Shown: positions 9,066 through 18,074, counted from the stretch's first letter. The stretch: DNA of 64,000 nucleotides from Flavobacterium suncheonense GH29-5 = DSM 17707 (GCF_000430025.1 NZ_AUCZ01000004.1:1-64000), one strand, 5' to 3'. Numbers and translations are program-made. The notes: generated by a model not told the origin, from the letters alone.

Positions 9066-9731
9066 ATGTTTAGAAAAGTTCTTGTTGTAGACGATGTAGA
9101 TTTAAACGACATTGCGGTAATGCAGGTTTTAAAAGAGTTGAAGGTGCCAACTATAGAATCTTCCAAATATTGTGATGATGCGCTCTTGAAAATAAAGCGT
9201 GCCCTTCAGGATAACCAGCCTTACGAGTTATTAATTACAGATTTGTCGTTTAAGGAAGATTATAAAACTAGCATATTAAATTCAGGTGAAGAACTTATAG
9301 AGGCAGCCAAAAAAATCGATTCAAACCTTCGAGCAATAGCTTTTTCGGTTGAAGACAAACCCTATCGCATAAAAGCATTGTTTGACAAATATAAAGTAGA
9401 TGGTTTTGTACTAAAAGGAAGACGCAGTATTGAAGAATTAAAAACAGCAATCAGCAATGCCCATAACGCTGAGAAGTTTATTTCTTCAGAATTAAGCAAT
9501 ATTTTAAAAACCAAATCGGTTGGTGAAATTGATGATTTTGACATTAAGGTTTTACACTATCTGTCGGTAGGAATTCAGCAGGAGAATATGGAAGCGACGC
9601 TAAAGGAAGCCGGCATAACACCAAACAGTAAAAGTACTGTAGAGAAAAGGATTGCTAAGTTAAAAGATTATTTTAAGGCGAATAATACAGTACATCTGGT
9701 AGTAATAGCCAAAGATCTCGGAATAATATAA
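9066..9731 (+). CDS. Response regulator with LuxR-like C-terminal domain
   Basis: A 221-residue regulator. The receiver domain shows the acidic pair Asp9-Asp10 (VVDDVD), phosphoacceptor Asp59 (LLITDLSF) and the conserved lysine in VLKGRRS. The C-terminal part (about 150-221) resembles the divergent helix-turn-helix typical of Bacteroidota regulators paired with TPR kinases (DFDIKVLHYLSVGIQ, then STVEKRIAKLKDYF). It is cotranscribed with the kinase. Its targets are unknown, but an unusual palindrome lies 72 bp downstream, at the promoter of the next operon (9804-9819), and recurs before the protease gene near 22.6 kb. Confidence 0.92.
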   Translation: MFRKVLVVDDVDLNDIAVMQVLKELKVPTIESSKYCDDALLKIKRALQDNQPYELLITDLSFKEDYKTSILNSGEELIEAAKKIDSNLRAIAFSVEDKPYRIKALFDKYKVDGFVLKGRRSIEELKTAISNAHNAEKFISSELSNILKTKSVGEIDDFDIKVLHYLSVGIQQENMEATLKEAGITPNSKSTVEKRIAKLKDYFKANNTVHLVVIAKDLGII

Positions 9732-9752
9732 CTCTTAAGTTTTTTAATTCAT

Positions 9753-9779
9753 AAAGCGCTCTTATAGAGTGCTTTTTTT
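9753..9779 (+). terminator. Terminator of the kinase-regulator operon
   Basis: AAAGCGCTCT (9753-9762) pairs with AGAGTGCTTT (9766-9775), with one G-T wobble and a 3-nt loop, followed by a T run. Confidence 0.8.
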
Positions 9780-9803
9780 ATACCCATAAAAAAAATCCTC
9801 ACC

Positions 9804-9848
9804 TTACGGTTTTCCGTAAGGAATAGTTTTCGGTTCCTCATAAGTTTG
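9804..9848 (+). promoter_or_regulatory. Palindromic operator plus TAnnTTTG promoter
   Basis: TTACGGTTTTCCGTAA (9804-9819), extendable by CC/GG on each side to 9802-9821, is followed after exactly 21 nt by TAAGTTTG (9841-9848), a match to the Bacteroidota -7 consensus. There is no clear TTTG -33 box; the palindrome occupies about that position, as expected for an activator site. The start codon at 9866 is 17 nt downstream. The same arrangement recurs at 22573-22617. Confidence 0.65.
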
Positions 9849-9865
9849 ATTATTGCTATTGATGA

Positions 9866-10303
9866 ATGAAGAAACAGTTATTTTTTGGTTCGGTTGTAAC
9901 AGTAACTTTTGGAAGCTTAATTTATGTGCTGTTCAGAAGCGAATCTTTAAAAATGTTTAATTGGCTCGACGCAATAGCTTGTTTTGAAGTAACACAAAGT
10001 ATACGGAGCAATACGCTAAAAGTTGTAGAAGTAATTCCGGATTGGGTATTATATTCTTTACCTGATGGCCTTTGGTTGTCATCCTATGTCTGTTTGGTTT
10101 TATTGATTTGGAAAAACAAAATCAACAAAGAAAGCGCAATATGGATATTCGGAATGCCGGTAATGGCCATTATGTCTGAAGTTGGACAATTCTTCAGGAT
10201 TATTCCAGGCACTTTCGACTGGATGGACATGATAATGTATGTGTTAGGAACAGCGTTTCCGTTAGAGTTTTATAGAAGAACAAGAACAAATAATTTTAAA
10301 TAG
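9866..10303 (+). CDS. Small VanZ-like membrane protein
   Basis: A 145-residue protein with four probable membrane spans (about 5-25, 68-88, 95-115, 120-137). The loop SEVGQFFRIIPGTFDWMDM and the following GTAFPL recall the E-Q...D..D...N..G signature of VanZ-like proteins, but the match is loose and I treat it as resemblance. Function unknown. It starts right after the palindrome-controlled promoter and is followed 2 bp later by the FxLYD protein gene, so it leads a probable operon of small envelope proteins. Confidence 0.75.
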   Translation: MKKQLFFGSVVTVTFGSLIYVLFRSESLKMFNWLDAIACFEVTQSIRSNTLKVVEVIPDWVLYSLPDGLWLSSYVCLVLLIWKNKINKESAIWIFGMPVMAIMSEVGQFFRIIPGTFDWMDMIMYVLGTAFPLEFYRRTRTNNFK

Positions 10304-10305
10304 AG

Positions 10306-10716
10306 ATGAAGAGAAAAGTACAACACCTGTTTTCTGCCCTGGTAATTTCAGGATTTTTAGTTGCTGCATACGGCAGCGGAGAAGATAAAAAAACTGTTTC
10401 AACAGAAGCAAGTTTAAATCAAGAAGCAACAGAAAATGAGAAACCCGAAGTGGAAATATTAAAGCAAACAGCTAATTATGAGGCTACAATGGATACTTAC
10501 ACAGTGCATTGCAGGGTTAAAAATAATTCAGATGAATTAATCAACTATCTAGACTTGAAAGCTACCTTTTATAATAAAAAAGGTGATATAGTTGGAACAG
10601 GAATAGGTAACGCTGCAAATTTAGCAGCAGGTGCTGAAAAGACTATTGATGTAATAGGTTTTGATATTCAAAATGCCGAAAACTATGAGGTAGAAGTTGG
10701 AAATGTTTTAAAATAA
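10306..10716 (+). CDS. FxLYD-domain exported protein with altered lipobox
   Basis: A 136-residue exported protein. After a signal peptide (residues 1-25) and a low-complexity linker, residues 48-136 match the FxLYD-type beta-sandwich (YTVHCRVKNNS..., LDLKATFYNKKGDIVGTG, NLAAGAEKTIDV). Such domains sit on the periplasmic or outer face of the envelope. The odd point is the signal: the sequence reads FLVAAYGSGE where a lipoprotein would have FLVAACGSGE. One base (TAC instead of TGC) separates the two. As read, it would be cut by a normal signal peptidase or stay anchored rather than be lipidated. The gene is cotranscribed with its neighbours. Confidence 0.8.
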   Translation: MKRKVQHLFSALVISGFLVAAYGSGEDKKTVSTEASLNQEATENEKPEVEILKQTANYEATMDTYTVHCRVKNNSDELINYLDLKATFYNKKGDIVGTGIGNAANLAAGAEKTIDVIGFDIQNAENYEVEVGNVLK

Positions 10717-10736
10717 TAACTAAAAAGATAAAGATT

Positions 10737-11069
10737 ATGGCATTAACAAACTGCAAAGAATGCAACTCAGAAATAAGCGATAAAGCTTTTGATTGTCCAA
10801 AATGTGGCGCAAAACTCAGAAAACCGGAAAGGAGCTTTTTTGGAAAAATAATTAAATACACTTTCATAGTCTTCAATCTCTTAATGTTACTTTGGTTTGT
10901 TACAGGAGTAGGAAGTGCGGCACAAACAGTTGATGCTGCAGCAAGTGAAGCAGAGCAGGCAGGAGCAGCAATTGGTACAGGCATTGGTGCAATGCTTATC
11001 ATAACCATTTGGGTATTTGGAGATTTAATATTAGGAATCATGACCTTGTTAACCCGTCCTAAAAAGTAA
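10737..11069 (+). CDS. Zinc-ribbon membrane protein
   Basis: A 110-residue protein. The N-terminus carries a zinc ribbon (CKEC at 6-9 and CPKC at 20-23), followed by two membrane spans (about 41-60 and 82-104) separated by an alanine-rich stretch (VDAAASEAEQAGAAIG). Zinc-ribbon membrane proteins of this size are widespread and uncharacterised. It lies 20 bp after the FxLYD gene and 4 bp before the nuclease-like gene, so the set is very probably one transcript. The zinc ribbon should face the cytoplasm. Confidence 0.8.
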   Translation: MALTNCKECNSEISDKAFDCPKCGAKLRKPERSFFGKIIKYTFIVFNLLMLLWFVTGVGSAAQTVDAAASEAEQAGAAIGTGIGAMLIITIWVFGDLILGIMTLLTRPKK

Positions 11070-11073
11070 AATC

Positions 11074-12132
11074 ATGGAACTACAAACACAACTAAAATCC
11101 TTAGCTGATAAAATACATCAGTTAAAGGATAAAATAGAAACGGAAGAATCAACGAAACACGCTTTTGTGTTACCATTCATCAATACACTCGGTTATGACA
11201 CATTCAATCCATTAGAGGTAGTGCCGGAATATGTGGCAGATATCGGAATCAAAAAAGGAGAGAAAGTAGATTATGCCATTGTTCAGAATGGAGAGCCTAT
11301 CATGATAATCGAATGTAAAAACTGGAAAGAGAATTTAAGTGTTCACGGGTCACAATTATTTAGGTATTTCCACGTAAGTAAGACACGTTTTGCGTTGCTG
11401 ACTAACGGAATACAGTATCAGTTTTTCACTGATTTAGACGAGAAAAACAAGATGGATGAGAAGCCATTCTTTGAATTTGATATAACCAATTTGAAAGACA
11501 GTGCCATAAACGAGGTGGCAAAATTCCACAAATCAAATTTTGACATTAATAAGATTCTTGACAATGCAAGTTCACTTAAATATATCAAAGAGATTCGTAA
11601 ACAAATTGATAGTGAGATAGATAATCCTTCACCAGAATTTGTTCGGCTATTTGCCAATAAAGTATATAATGGGAGATTGACTGAAAAAGTAATGGATGAA
11701 TTTACAGAACTTGTTCAAAAAGCATTTGGTCAGCTTATTGGCGAAAAGATAAACGAGCGGTTACATTTGGCCTTAAATAAAGAGGTAATCATTCAGGAAA
11801 AAGATCAAATTGAGGAATCTGAAATATCTAAAGTTACTACAACAGATGAAGAACTCGAAGCTTATAGAATTATAGTAGCAATTCTTAGAAGAAAAATACC
11901 CGTACACCGGATAGTGCACCGCGATACCCAATCTTATTTCGGAGTACTTCTCGACGATAACAACCGTAAACCACTTTGCAGATTGCATCTTAACGGAGGT
12001 AAAAAGTACATTGGCCTTTTCAATGAAAATAAGAACGAAAACCGTCAATTAATTGAAAGTATTGATGATATCTACAATTTTGAGAAAGAGTTGTTGGATA
12101 CGGTTGGGTTGTATGAGTGTGAAACTAATTAA
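11074..12132 (+). CDS. HsdR_N-like restriction endonuclease family protein
   Basis: A 352-residue protein. The first 150 residues match the N-terminal nuclease domain of type I restriction enzymes: LGYDTFNPLEVVPEY, then GEKVDYAIV and IMIIECKNW, giving the PD-(D/E)xK core with Asp in VDYAI and Glu/Lys in ECK. There is no helicase part and no HsdM or HsdS nearby, so this is not a complete restriction system. Stand-alone versions are common in bacterial genomes, function unproven. The C-terminal 90 residues form a separate domain (YRIIVAILRRKIP...). Membership in the small-protein operon is suggested by the 4-bp gap upstream. Confidence 0.82.
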   Translation: MELQTQLKSLADKIHQLKDKIETEESTKHAFVLPFINTLGYDTFNPLEVVPEYVADIGIKKGEKVDYAIVQNGEPIMIIECKNWKENLSVHGSQLFRYFHVSKTRFALLTNGIQYQFFTDLDEKNKMDEKPFFEFDITNLKDSAINEVAKFHKSNFDINKILDNASSLKYIKEIRKQIDSEIDNPSPEFVRLFANKVYNGRLTEKVMDEFTELVQKAFGQLIGEKINERLHLALNKEVIIQEKDQIEESEISKVTTTDEELEAYRIIVAILRRKIPVHRIVHRDTQSYFGVLLDDNNRKPLCRLHLNGGKKYIGLFNENKNENRQLIESIDDIYNFEKELLDTVGLYECETN

Positions 12133-12142
12133 TTTTTATAGC

Positions 12143-12409
12143 ATGAAGAATAAAAGATTGGTTATCGCAATTTTTATCCTGTTAGTCTCAATTAGTTTAA
12201 CATCATGTGCTCCTAACAATTACACTTCTAGTGAATATGGATTTTTTTCAGGTATTGTTCATGGATTTGTATTCATTTTCTCTTTGATTGGAAAACTGTT
12301 GGGTTTTAATATTGGGCTATATGCAGAACATAATTCAGGATTTTTTTACTGGTTAGGTTTCATAATTGGAGTTGGAGGATTAGGAGGGGGAGCTTCGTCT
12401 AGAAGGTGA
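12143..12409 (+). CDS. Small two-span lipoprotein
   Basis: An 88-residue protein starting MKNKRLVIAIFILLV with a lipobox LTSC (about residue 21), followed by two further hydrophobic stretches (GFVFIFSLIGKLLGF and FFYWLGFIIGVGGLGGG). I take the ATG at 12143, 10 bp after the nuclease stop, because it starts the signal peptide; a longer frame opens earlier inside the nuclease gene. Proteins with this FSLIGKLLGFNIGLYAEHN core are, to my knowledge, widespread but uncharacterised in bacteria. Probably an inner-membrane lipoprotein. Confidence 0.72.
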   Translation: MKNKRLVIAIFILLVSISLTSCAPNNYTSSEYGFFSGIVHGFVFIFSLIGKLLGFNIGLYAEHNSGFFYWLGFIIGVGGLGGGASSRR

Positions 12410-12453
12410 AAAATCAATTGCAAGAAATTTATAATTAACAAAATACCATAAAA

Positions 12454-13005
12454 ATGAAAAACTACTACACATTAATATCTATACTTTTTAGCTCAATCAT
12501 ATTCGCTCAAGAAGCAAAAAAAGATTTAGAAACAGTTAAGACAAAAATGGATGTTTTTGCTTCTAAAACAGGCGTCATAACAAAGTTTATTGATTACAAT
12601 CTGCAACAAATAAAAGGGCCATATGGTACAGTTTCAGATACAAGAGTTCGTAAATTAATAAGTGGTGCAACATCGCATTATTTCTTTCAAATTATTAAAG
12701 AGGGGAAGTATAGCAATTCAACAGCCTCAATAGAATATACAGATTTATTGGAAGTGATAAAAGCATTGAATAGTTTGAAGGGCGACCTGGAAAAAGACCT
12801 TCAATCAGCACCTGATTATTTGGAGAACAAGTTCACAACAGCAGATGGTTTTCAGGTAGGATACTATGTAAGTAAAGGCAAAGCCGTGTGGTATTTAAAA
12901 CTGGAAAAATATGGGGCAGACAACACTTTATTTGTTAACGATGTAGAAAGTTTAGAATCATCATTTGATTCTGCAAAGTTCAAAATCGAAGAATTAAAAA
13001 AATAG
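12454..13005 (+). CDS. Exported protein of unknown function
   Basis: A 183-residue protein with a signal peptide cut after IIFAQ (about residue 19). The mature part mixes helical and beta-rich segments and ends in a lysine-rich helix (SAKFKIEELKK). It has no cysteine and no motif I recognise. It resembles small periplasmic proteins frequently seen in flavobacterial genomes. It is on the same strand as its neighbours with gaps of 44 and 85 bp; the downstream gap holds a weak GCCTGA/TCAGGC hairpin without a T run. Confidence 0.7.
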   Translation: MKNYYTLISILFSSIIFAQEAKKDLETVKTKMDVFASKTGVITKFIDYNLQQIKGPYGTVSDTRVRKLISGATSHYFFQIIKEGKYSNSTASIEYTDLLEVIKALNSLKGDLEKDLQSAPDYLENKFTTADGFQVGYYVSKGKAVWYLKLEKYGADNTLFVNDVESLESSFDSAKFKIEELKK

Positions 13006-13090
13006 ACATTTTATGCCTGACTGAAAAACCAAATCCTTCAGGCTCTTAGTTTTAAGAAAAAAATCTATCTTTAAAAACCAAAACAAAAAC

Positions 13091-13300
13091 ATGAAACTAC
13101 TTGCACTATCATTAATTTTTGTGATCACTTCATCCTATACCAGGGGTTCAGAAGTTTACATCTGTGGTACAACAGGAGCAAAAAAATACCATTATAAAGA
13201 AAATTGCCGCGGATTAAATTCATGCAGTCATGGTATCAAGAAAGTAACCCTTAAAGAAGCTCAAGGGTATGGTTTAACCCTTTGCGGTTGGGAAGATTAA
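13091..13300 (+). CDS. Small exported cysteine-containing protein (KYHxxxxC motif)
   Basis: A 69-residue protein with a signal peptide (1-19, SSYTRGS) and a mature part of about 50 residues holding four cysteines (25, 39, 45, 65). The pattern KKYHYKENCRGLNSC and the closing GLTLCGW resemble the KYHxxxC...EA...LC...C metal-binding tail of some secreted nucleases and competence-type proteins, here alone. It may bind zinc or be disulfide-bonded. It is followed 20 bp later by a nuclease-family gene, which fits the idea that the tail and the nuclease act together, but this is inference. Confidence 0.65.
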   Translation: MKLLALSLIFVITSSYTRGSEVYICGTTGAKKYHYKENCRGLNSCSHGIKKVTLKEAQGYGLTLCGWED

Positions 13301-13320
13301 TCAAGTTTATTAGTTGTGTT

Positions 13321-14124
13321 TTGAAAAAGAGCCTAATAATCCTTCTCATTCTTTGTGCTCATTTGTGTTCTTCACAAATCAAATTATGCACATGGAATAT
13401 CGCAAACATAGGTTCTTCAAAATCTGATGAAAACCTAGAGTACATTGCCAACACAATCAAAAAATTTGATGTAGTGGCGATACAGGAAGTAGTTCCTAAT
13501 GATGGAGGCGCGCAAACCATAGCCAAACTCGCCGATATTCTAAACCGTAAAGGAGCAAAGTGGGATTATATAGTGAGCAATCCTACCACAGGCAGTAAGT
13601 ACAAAACCGAACGCTATGCCTTTCTCTGGAAAGTAGCACAACTCAAGAAAATAGGAGAGGCCTGGCTTGAAGCAAAATACCAACTTGAAATAGACCGGGA
13701 GCCTTATTACTGTACGTTTCAGTATAAAGGAAAAAACTTTACACTTTCCAATTTTCACGCCATTACCAAAAAACTGCAGCCGGAAACCGAAATCAAGTAT
13801 TTTAAATTTTTACCCAAACAATATTCAGAACATAACCTTATTTTCCTGGGCGATTTCAATTGCCCGCAATCCCATTCTGTTTTTGGGCCGTTAAAAGGTA
13901 TGGGGTATAAACCAGTATTTCAAAATCAAAAAACATCCTTAAAAAAGCAATGCAATGGTTCAGATTGTTTAGCATCAGAATACGATAATATATTCATCAA
14001 TACTTCAAAAGTTGAGGTAATAAATACCGGAGTCATTCACTTTTATCAGGACTTTGAGAGCATACAAAAAACAAAAGAAATTTCAGATCACATTCCCATT
14101 TGGGCAACAATAGAAATCAAATAG
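13321..14124 (+). CDS. Exported endonuclease/exonuclease/phosphatase family protein
   Basis: A 267-residue protein of the EEP (DNase I-like) fold. Motifs in order: LCTWNIANIG (metal-binding Asn), IQEVV (catalytic Glu), NFHAIT, FLGDFNCPQ (Asp/Asn) and the closing SDHIPIWA (Asp-His). All active-site residues are present, so it should be an active Mg-dependent phosphodiesterase or nuclease. The start chosen is a TTG at 13321, giving a clean signal peptide (KKSLIILLILCAHLCSSQ); another TTG at 13282 would overlap the previous gene. Secretion suggests use of extracellular DNA or phosphate. It is followed 3 bp later by a lipoprotein gene. Confidence 0.83.
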   Translation: MKKSLIILLILCAHLCSSQIKLCTWNIANIGSSKSDENLEYIANTIKKFDVVAIQEVVPNDGGAQTIAKLADILNRKGAKWDYIVSNPTTGSKYKTERYAFLWKVAQLKKIGEAWLEAKYQLEIDREPYYCTFQYKGKNFTLSNFHAITKKLQPETEIKYFKFLPKQYSEHNLIFLGDFNCPQSHSVFGPLKGMGYKPVFQNQKTSLKKQCNGSDCLASEYDNIFINTSKVEVINTGVIHFYQDFESIQKTKEISDHIPIWATIEIK

Positions 14125-14127
14125 CGT

Positions 14128-14544
14128 ATGAACAAAACTACTTTTTTGGCATTTTTATTCGTTTTAACTAGTCTATTAGGCTGTAAAGAAAACAAAACGA
14201 ATTATGAAGATAATAATGATTCCCAGGTTCAAGGTTTCGTGTCAACTAAAGATATTGAATACGAAGAACCGAAGGATGATCCAACGTATCATGTAGACGA
14301 AGAACATAAATATGAATATCGCACCGGAACATCAGGAGATTACGATTACAATTACGATGTTGTTGGGCACAATGATAATGGCGATGAGGTTTCCGGAAAT
14401 GTAACCATGAATGGGAAATATGGTAACGGAACTATTACTACACCAGATGGTGATGAAGTTGAAGTTGATGTCGAATGGATAGATTATGGAAAGTTAAAAG
14501 CTACTGATGAAAATGGGAATGAATATGAGTTGGAGGCAGAGTAA
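14128..14544 (+). CDS. Acidic lipoprotein
   Basis: A 138-residue lipoprotein (lipobox LLGC, Cys about residue 19). The mature chain is extremely acidic, rich in Asp, Glu, Tyr and Gly, with repeating beta-type segments (GDYDYNYDVVGHNDNGDE, GNVTMNGKYGNGTIT). Similar DYDYNYDV...G.V...G.G.I chains occur as small secreted proteins in Bacteroidota; no function is known to me. The gene lies 3 bp after the EEP nuclease and ends the run of small envelope genes. Confidence 0.75.
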   Translation: MNKTTFLAFLFVLTSLLGCKENKTNYEDNNDSQVQGFVSTKDIEYEEPKDDPTYHVDEEHKYEYRTGTSGDYDYNYDVVGHNDNGDEVSGNVTMNGKYGNGTITTPDGDEVEVDVEWIDYGKLKATDENGNEYELEAE

Positions 14545-14633
14545 TTGGGAGTAATTTTTTACAGTCTTTTTCGAGTTGTTAAAATATTACATTTACAGTA
14601 AATACTTATATTTATTATTTGAAATAGTTTGTT

Positions 14634-17600
14634 ATGAGTGATAATTACCCAAGATTTATATCAACATTACCTTTAGGAGTAGATAAACTAAAGGGTAGCT
14701 CACATGATAATATTGCTAAATCAATAAGTAGTATTATTAAAAATCAGAGTCATGAAATAAAAAAACAGATAATTGGTCTTGAAGGAGATTGGGGATCTGG
14801 TAAATCTAATATAATTAAGATAATTCAAAGGGAGGAAGAAGCTTATCTCAATAAAGAAAAATATGTTCATTTTATTTATGATTCTTGGGGACACCAAGAA
14901 GATTTAAATAGAAGAGCTTTATTAGAAGAGTTAATTGATTTTTTGGATTTAAAAGAAATAATTCCTCAAGATGTTGACTGGAAAAAAAAGAAAAATGAAT
15001 TAAAAGGAAAAACAGTAACTTCTATTAAAAATATTTATCCTGAAATTAAGTTTTTTTGGATAATTTTTATTTTATGTTTTTTATTCTATGCTTTCCTCAA
15101 AACAATCTATCCAATCATATCATCTATTGATTTTATTCCAAACAATAATCTTGGGGTTTTTAAAGAGTTGTTATTAGTCTGGTTTATCCCTGCAATTTTG
15201 TTTGGTATAGGTTTTTATCATCTTGTTTTAGAGATTAAAAATCAATTTGAAGAGAATGAAAAAGAGGGGGAAAACAAGTTGACTGGTAGGCAGCTTTTAG
15301 GCCAAATATTTTATTTGCTAAATGGAAAGGAGATAAAAAGTAACACTGTTGATTATGTGATTGAAAATGAACCCTCAAATAAGGAATTTAGACGTTTTTT
15401 GAAAGATATAAATAAAGAATTGTTGAACAATGGGAAAACGTTAATCTTAACAATAGACAATATTGATAGATTGTCAAAAGAAAAGGTAAAAGCTTTATGG
15501 TCAACAATTAATATTTTTTTTGCAGAAAATAGTGAAAATGAATTGTATGATAATATTTGGTTAATTATTCCATATGATGAAAGTAAGATTGTCGAATGTT
15601 TTACAGAAAATAATGATAAAGAAATAGGAAGAGGTTTAATTGATAAAACTTTTGCAGTTAAGTTTAGGGTTACTCCGCCATTATTTTCAAATTGGGAGCA
15701 ATTACTTGAGGAGAATTTAGTTATGTCTTTTGGCGCAAATTTTATCAATAATGTGGAAGAAACTCACTTTGTCAAAAGAATCTTTGACAATTATATAACA
15801 GATTCAGTTATTAAGCCTAGACAGATAATTAACTATGTAAATGATATAGTAACGTTGCATCTACAATATCCAGAAATTAATTTTCGCTATTTAGCATTAT
15901 TTTCAATGACTAAAGATTCGATACTTAATGACGAACCCAATGAAAATAATTCAAATAGAAAAAGAACTCCTAATGAAATGATTTTATCTAGATCGTATAT
16001 AAATGAAAATACACAATTATTATTTAAAGGTGATAGAGATATAGATAAGTCTATGGCTGCAATTGTTTTTGGAGTATCTCTTGATAATGCGGAGGAGGTT
16101 CTTATGGATCGAGAGATCGAGACAATTCTTGTTAATGGCAAGGTTGATGAATTAAATAAATTTTTAGATACCGTATCATTCCCGGCCCATTTTGAGAAAA
16201 AGTTTGCAAAAATTTCACTGTCAAATATCACTTTAAAAAATATCGCTTTACTGCCTGATATTTTAACCAAACTTGAAGATTTAAATCTTGTAGATAAAAA
16301 TATAATTAGTAATTATTGGAGAGATTTAAATGATAGACTAATTAGTAATGATTATTATCACAAAGAGTTTTATGATTTACATAAAAAAATCACGTTAAAA
16401 GATATTTCTTTAGGGAAATCTATTTTAAATAAATGTGTTGATGTCTTGTATTATGAAATCAGAAGTGCATCTGGGGAAGAACAATATATAAATGGAATTT
16501 ATGAAGTTAGTACTTTTTTGGATAATGAAGTTGAAGGTCTCGATTTAAAAGATTTAGACCTTAAAAATAGAAGTATAGAACCTTCCAGCTTTTTTTACCT
16601 TTTAGAGAAGGTATCTGAAGATTATATAGTTTACAACCTCACATGTACACCCCAAAAAATAAGAGAATATTTTTATACAGATGACAATATTTTAGACATT
16701 GAGCGATTAGAATCAGAATTGAAAGGTTTGAAAATATTAAAGGAGAACGTTGATTTCGATTTCACAGAGATTGTAGCTGATTTAAAATCTGGTTTAAATG
16801 AAATAACAGAATCAAATATAGATGAGATAAAATATTACTTCGAATGTCTACAAGTATTAACAGACAGTAATCCAATTGATGACATTTCAGTAAATAAAGG
16901 GGTTATTAATTCAAGTATTCGAAAATCAAAAGATAATAAAGAGATATTAGTTTTATTATTAGCGTTTGCATTAAAAAACGCACATGATTTGTCCCCTAAT
17001 TACGAACCAGAAATTTTTAATGAGATACAATCCTTAAATGATGAGTCTACAATTAGGTTATTAGCTTTAAAAATTGAAAATGTAATTACATTTCAAAAAC
17101 TTTTGGAAATTATAATTGAAAATCAATTTAATTATGAATTGTTAAAAAGAGTTGTAAAAGAAATGACAAACAATTCACATCTAGGAAAGAGATTGAATAT
17201 TAAATGGGTTCTAGAAAATTTTCAGTTGATTGAGGAAATAATTTTTGAAAATAATGATGTACTAGTCTATAGGTTTTATCGTAAACTATCGGGATGGGCT
17301 ATTCATGTTGAAGAAAAATATGATAAGAAATTTAATGATATTACTAACATAAATATTAATGTTGTTGATTATGTTTTGAAAATTGATAATAATCTATCTA
17401 AGGTGCTTGTTAAATACTTTAATTCCTATTTTAAGGAATTAACTAAAGAAAAATATTATGATATTTTTGAAAATAGAGACCTTTTCCATAATCAACTTTT
17501 TAGAAAAATGAATAATAAAAAAATTGAACAAGTTGTATATTTTGAAAAGGTTTTTCCTTGTTTAATGGAATATCTTAAAGACTTTGCTTCAAGTAAAATT

Positions 17601-18014
17601 AATGTCCAACAGTCACAATTTGTTTTTTTAAAAAAATTATTGATTCAACTCGATAAAAAAATTATTGTTAATTTTTATAAATCAATACTTGATTCTTTAA
17701 ATTGTAATTCAAGTTTAAACCATTCACATATAATATTCTTCTTTGACGATATCGTTAACCATAATTTATTAATTAAGAAGCCTGATGAATCAATAAACGG
17801 AATTTTGAAGGTTCTATTAGAAAATGACTTTTTATATGGTAAATATTTTTCAAAGCATTATAAATTGTATGTAGACGTAGTGTCAAAAGGAAAGGATAAT
17901 AAAGCTAGTGGAATAGTTTTGTTGAAAGAAAGACTTAAGAATTATCCTAAGAAAAATGATATGAGGGTTTATGCGGATAAAAAAATACCAAATTGGTCAA
18001 AAACAAAAAGATAA
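14634..18014 (+). CDS. KAP-family P-loop NTPase, membrane-anchored
   Basis: A 1126-residue protein. The N-terminus has a Walker A motif GDWGSGKS (51-58); two membrane spans follow at about 140-165 and 180-200; a Walker B region is seen at LILTIDNIDRL (about 269-279). A P-loop domain interrupted by two membrane spans is the hallmark of KAP NTPases, which occur in mobile, patchily distributed genes and are suspected of antiviral or membrane-linked roles. The remaining 700 residues are helical, hydrophilic and unlike anything I recognise. The gene is much more AT-rich than the core genes of the window, which suggests transfer. It sits alone on this strand and faces a micropeptide and an Mrr-like nuclease on the other. 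Confidence 0.85.
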   Translation: MSDNYPRFISTLPLGVDKLKGSSHDNIAKSISSIIKNQSHEIKKQIIGLEGDWGSGKSNIIKIIQREEEAYLNKEKYVHFIYDSWGHQEDLNRRALLEELIDFLDLKEIIPQDVDWKKKKNELKGKTVTSIKNIYPEIKFFWIIFILCFLFYAFLKTIYPIISSIDFIPNNNLGVFKELLLVWFIPAILFGIGFYHLVLEIKNQFEENEKEGENKLTGRQLLGQIFYLLNGKEIKSNTVDYVIENEPSNKEFRRFLKDINKELLNNGKTLILTIDNIDRLSKEKVKALWSTINIFFAENSENELYDNIWLIIPYDESKIVECFTENNDKEIGRGLIDKTFAVKFRVTPPLFSNWEQLLEENLVMSFGANFINNVEETHFVKRIFDNYITDSVIKPRQIINYVNDIVTLHLQYPEINFRYLALFSMTKDSILNDEPNENNSNRKRTPNEMILSRSYINENTQLLFKGDRDIDKSMAAIVFGVSLDNAEEVLMDREIETILVNGKVDELNKFLDTVSFPAHFEKKFAKISLSNITLKNIALLPDILTKLEDLNLVDKNIISNYWRDLNDRLISNDYYHKEFYDLHKKITLKDISLGKSILNKCVDVLYYEIRSASGEEQYINGIYEVSTFLDNEVEGLDLKDLDLKNRSIEPSSFFYLLEKVSEDYIVYNLTCTPQKIREYFYTDDNILDIERLESELKGLKILKENVDFDFTEIVADLKSGLNEITESNIDEIKYYFECLQVLTDSNPIDDISVNKGVINSSIRKSKDNKEILVLLLAFALKNAHDLSPNYEPEIFNEIQSLNDESTIRLLALKIENVITFQKLLEIIIENQFNYELLKRVVKEMTNNSHLGKRLNIKWVLENFQLIEEIIFENNDVLVYRFYRKLSGWAIHVEEKYDKKFNDITNININVVDYVLKIDNNLSKVLVKYFNSYFKELTKEKYYDIFENRDLFHNQLFRKMNNKKIEQVVYFEKVFPCLMEYLKDFASSKINVQQSQFVFLKKLLIQLDKKIIVNFYKSILDSLNCNSSLNHSHIIFFFDDIVNHNLLIKKPDESINGILKVLLENDFLYGKYFSKHYKLYVDVVSKGKDNKASGIVLLKERLKNYPKKNDMRVYADKKIPNWSKTKR

Positions 18015-18049
18015 TAAATCAAAGATTGAGGTATGCACTGACAATAAAA

Positions 18050-18067
18050 AGACGCCCAAAAGCGTCT
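18050..18067 (-). terminator. Terminator for the 45-residue micropeptide
   Basis: AGACGC (18050-18055) pairs with GCGTCT (18062-18067) around CCAAAA. The T run (TTTTTATTG) lies on the minus strand, so it ends the transcript from 18212. It may also slow the convergent NTPase transcript. Confidence 0.7.
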
Positions 18068-18074
18068 CATCTAA

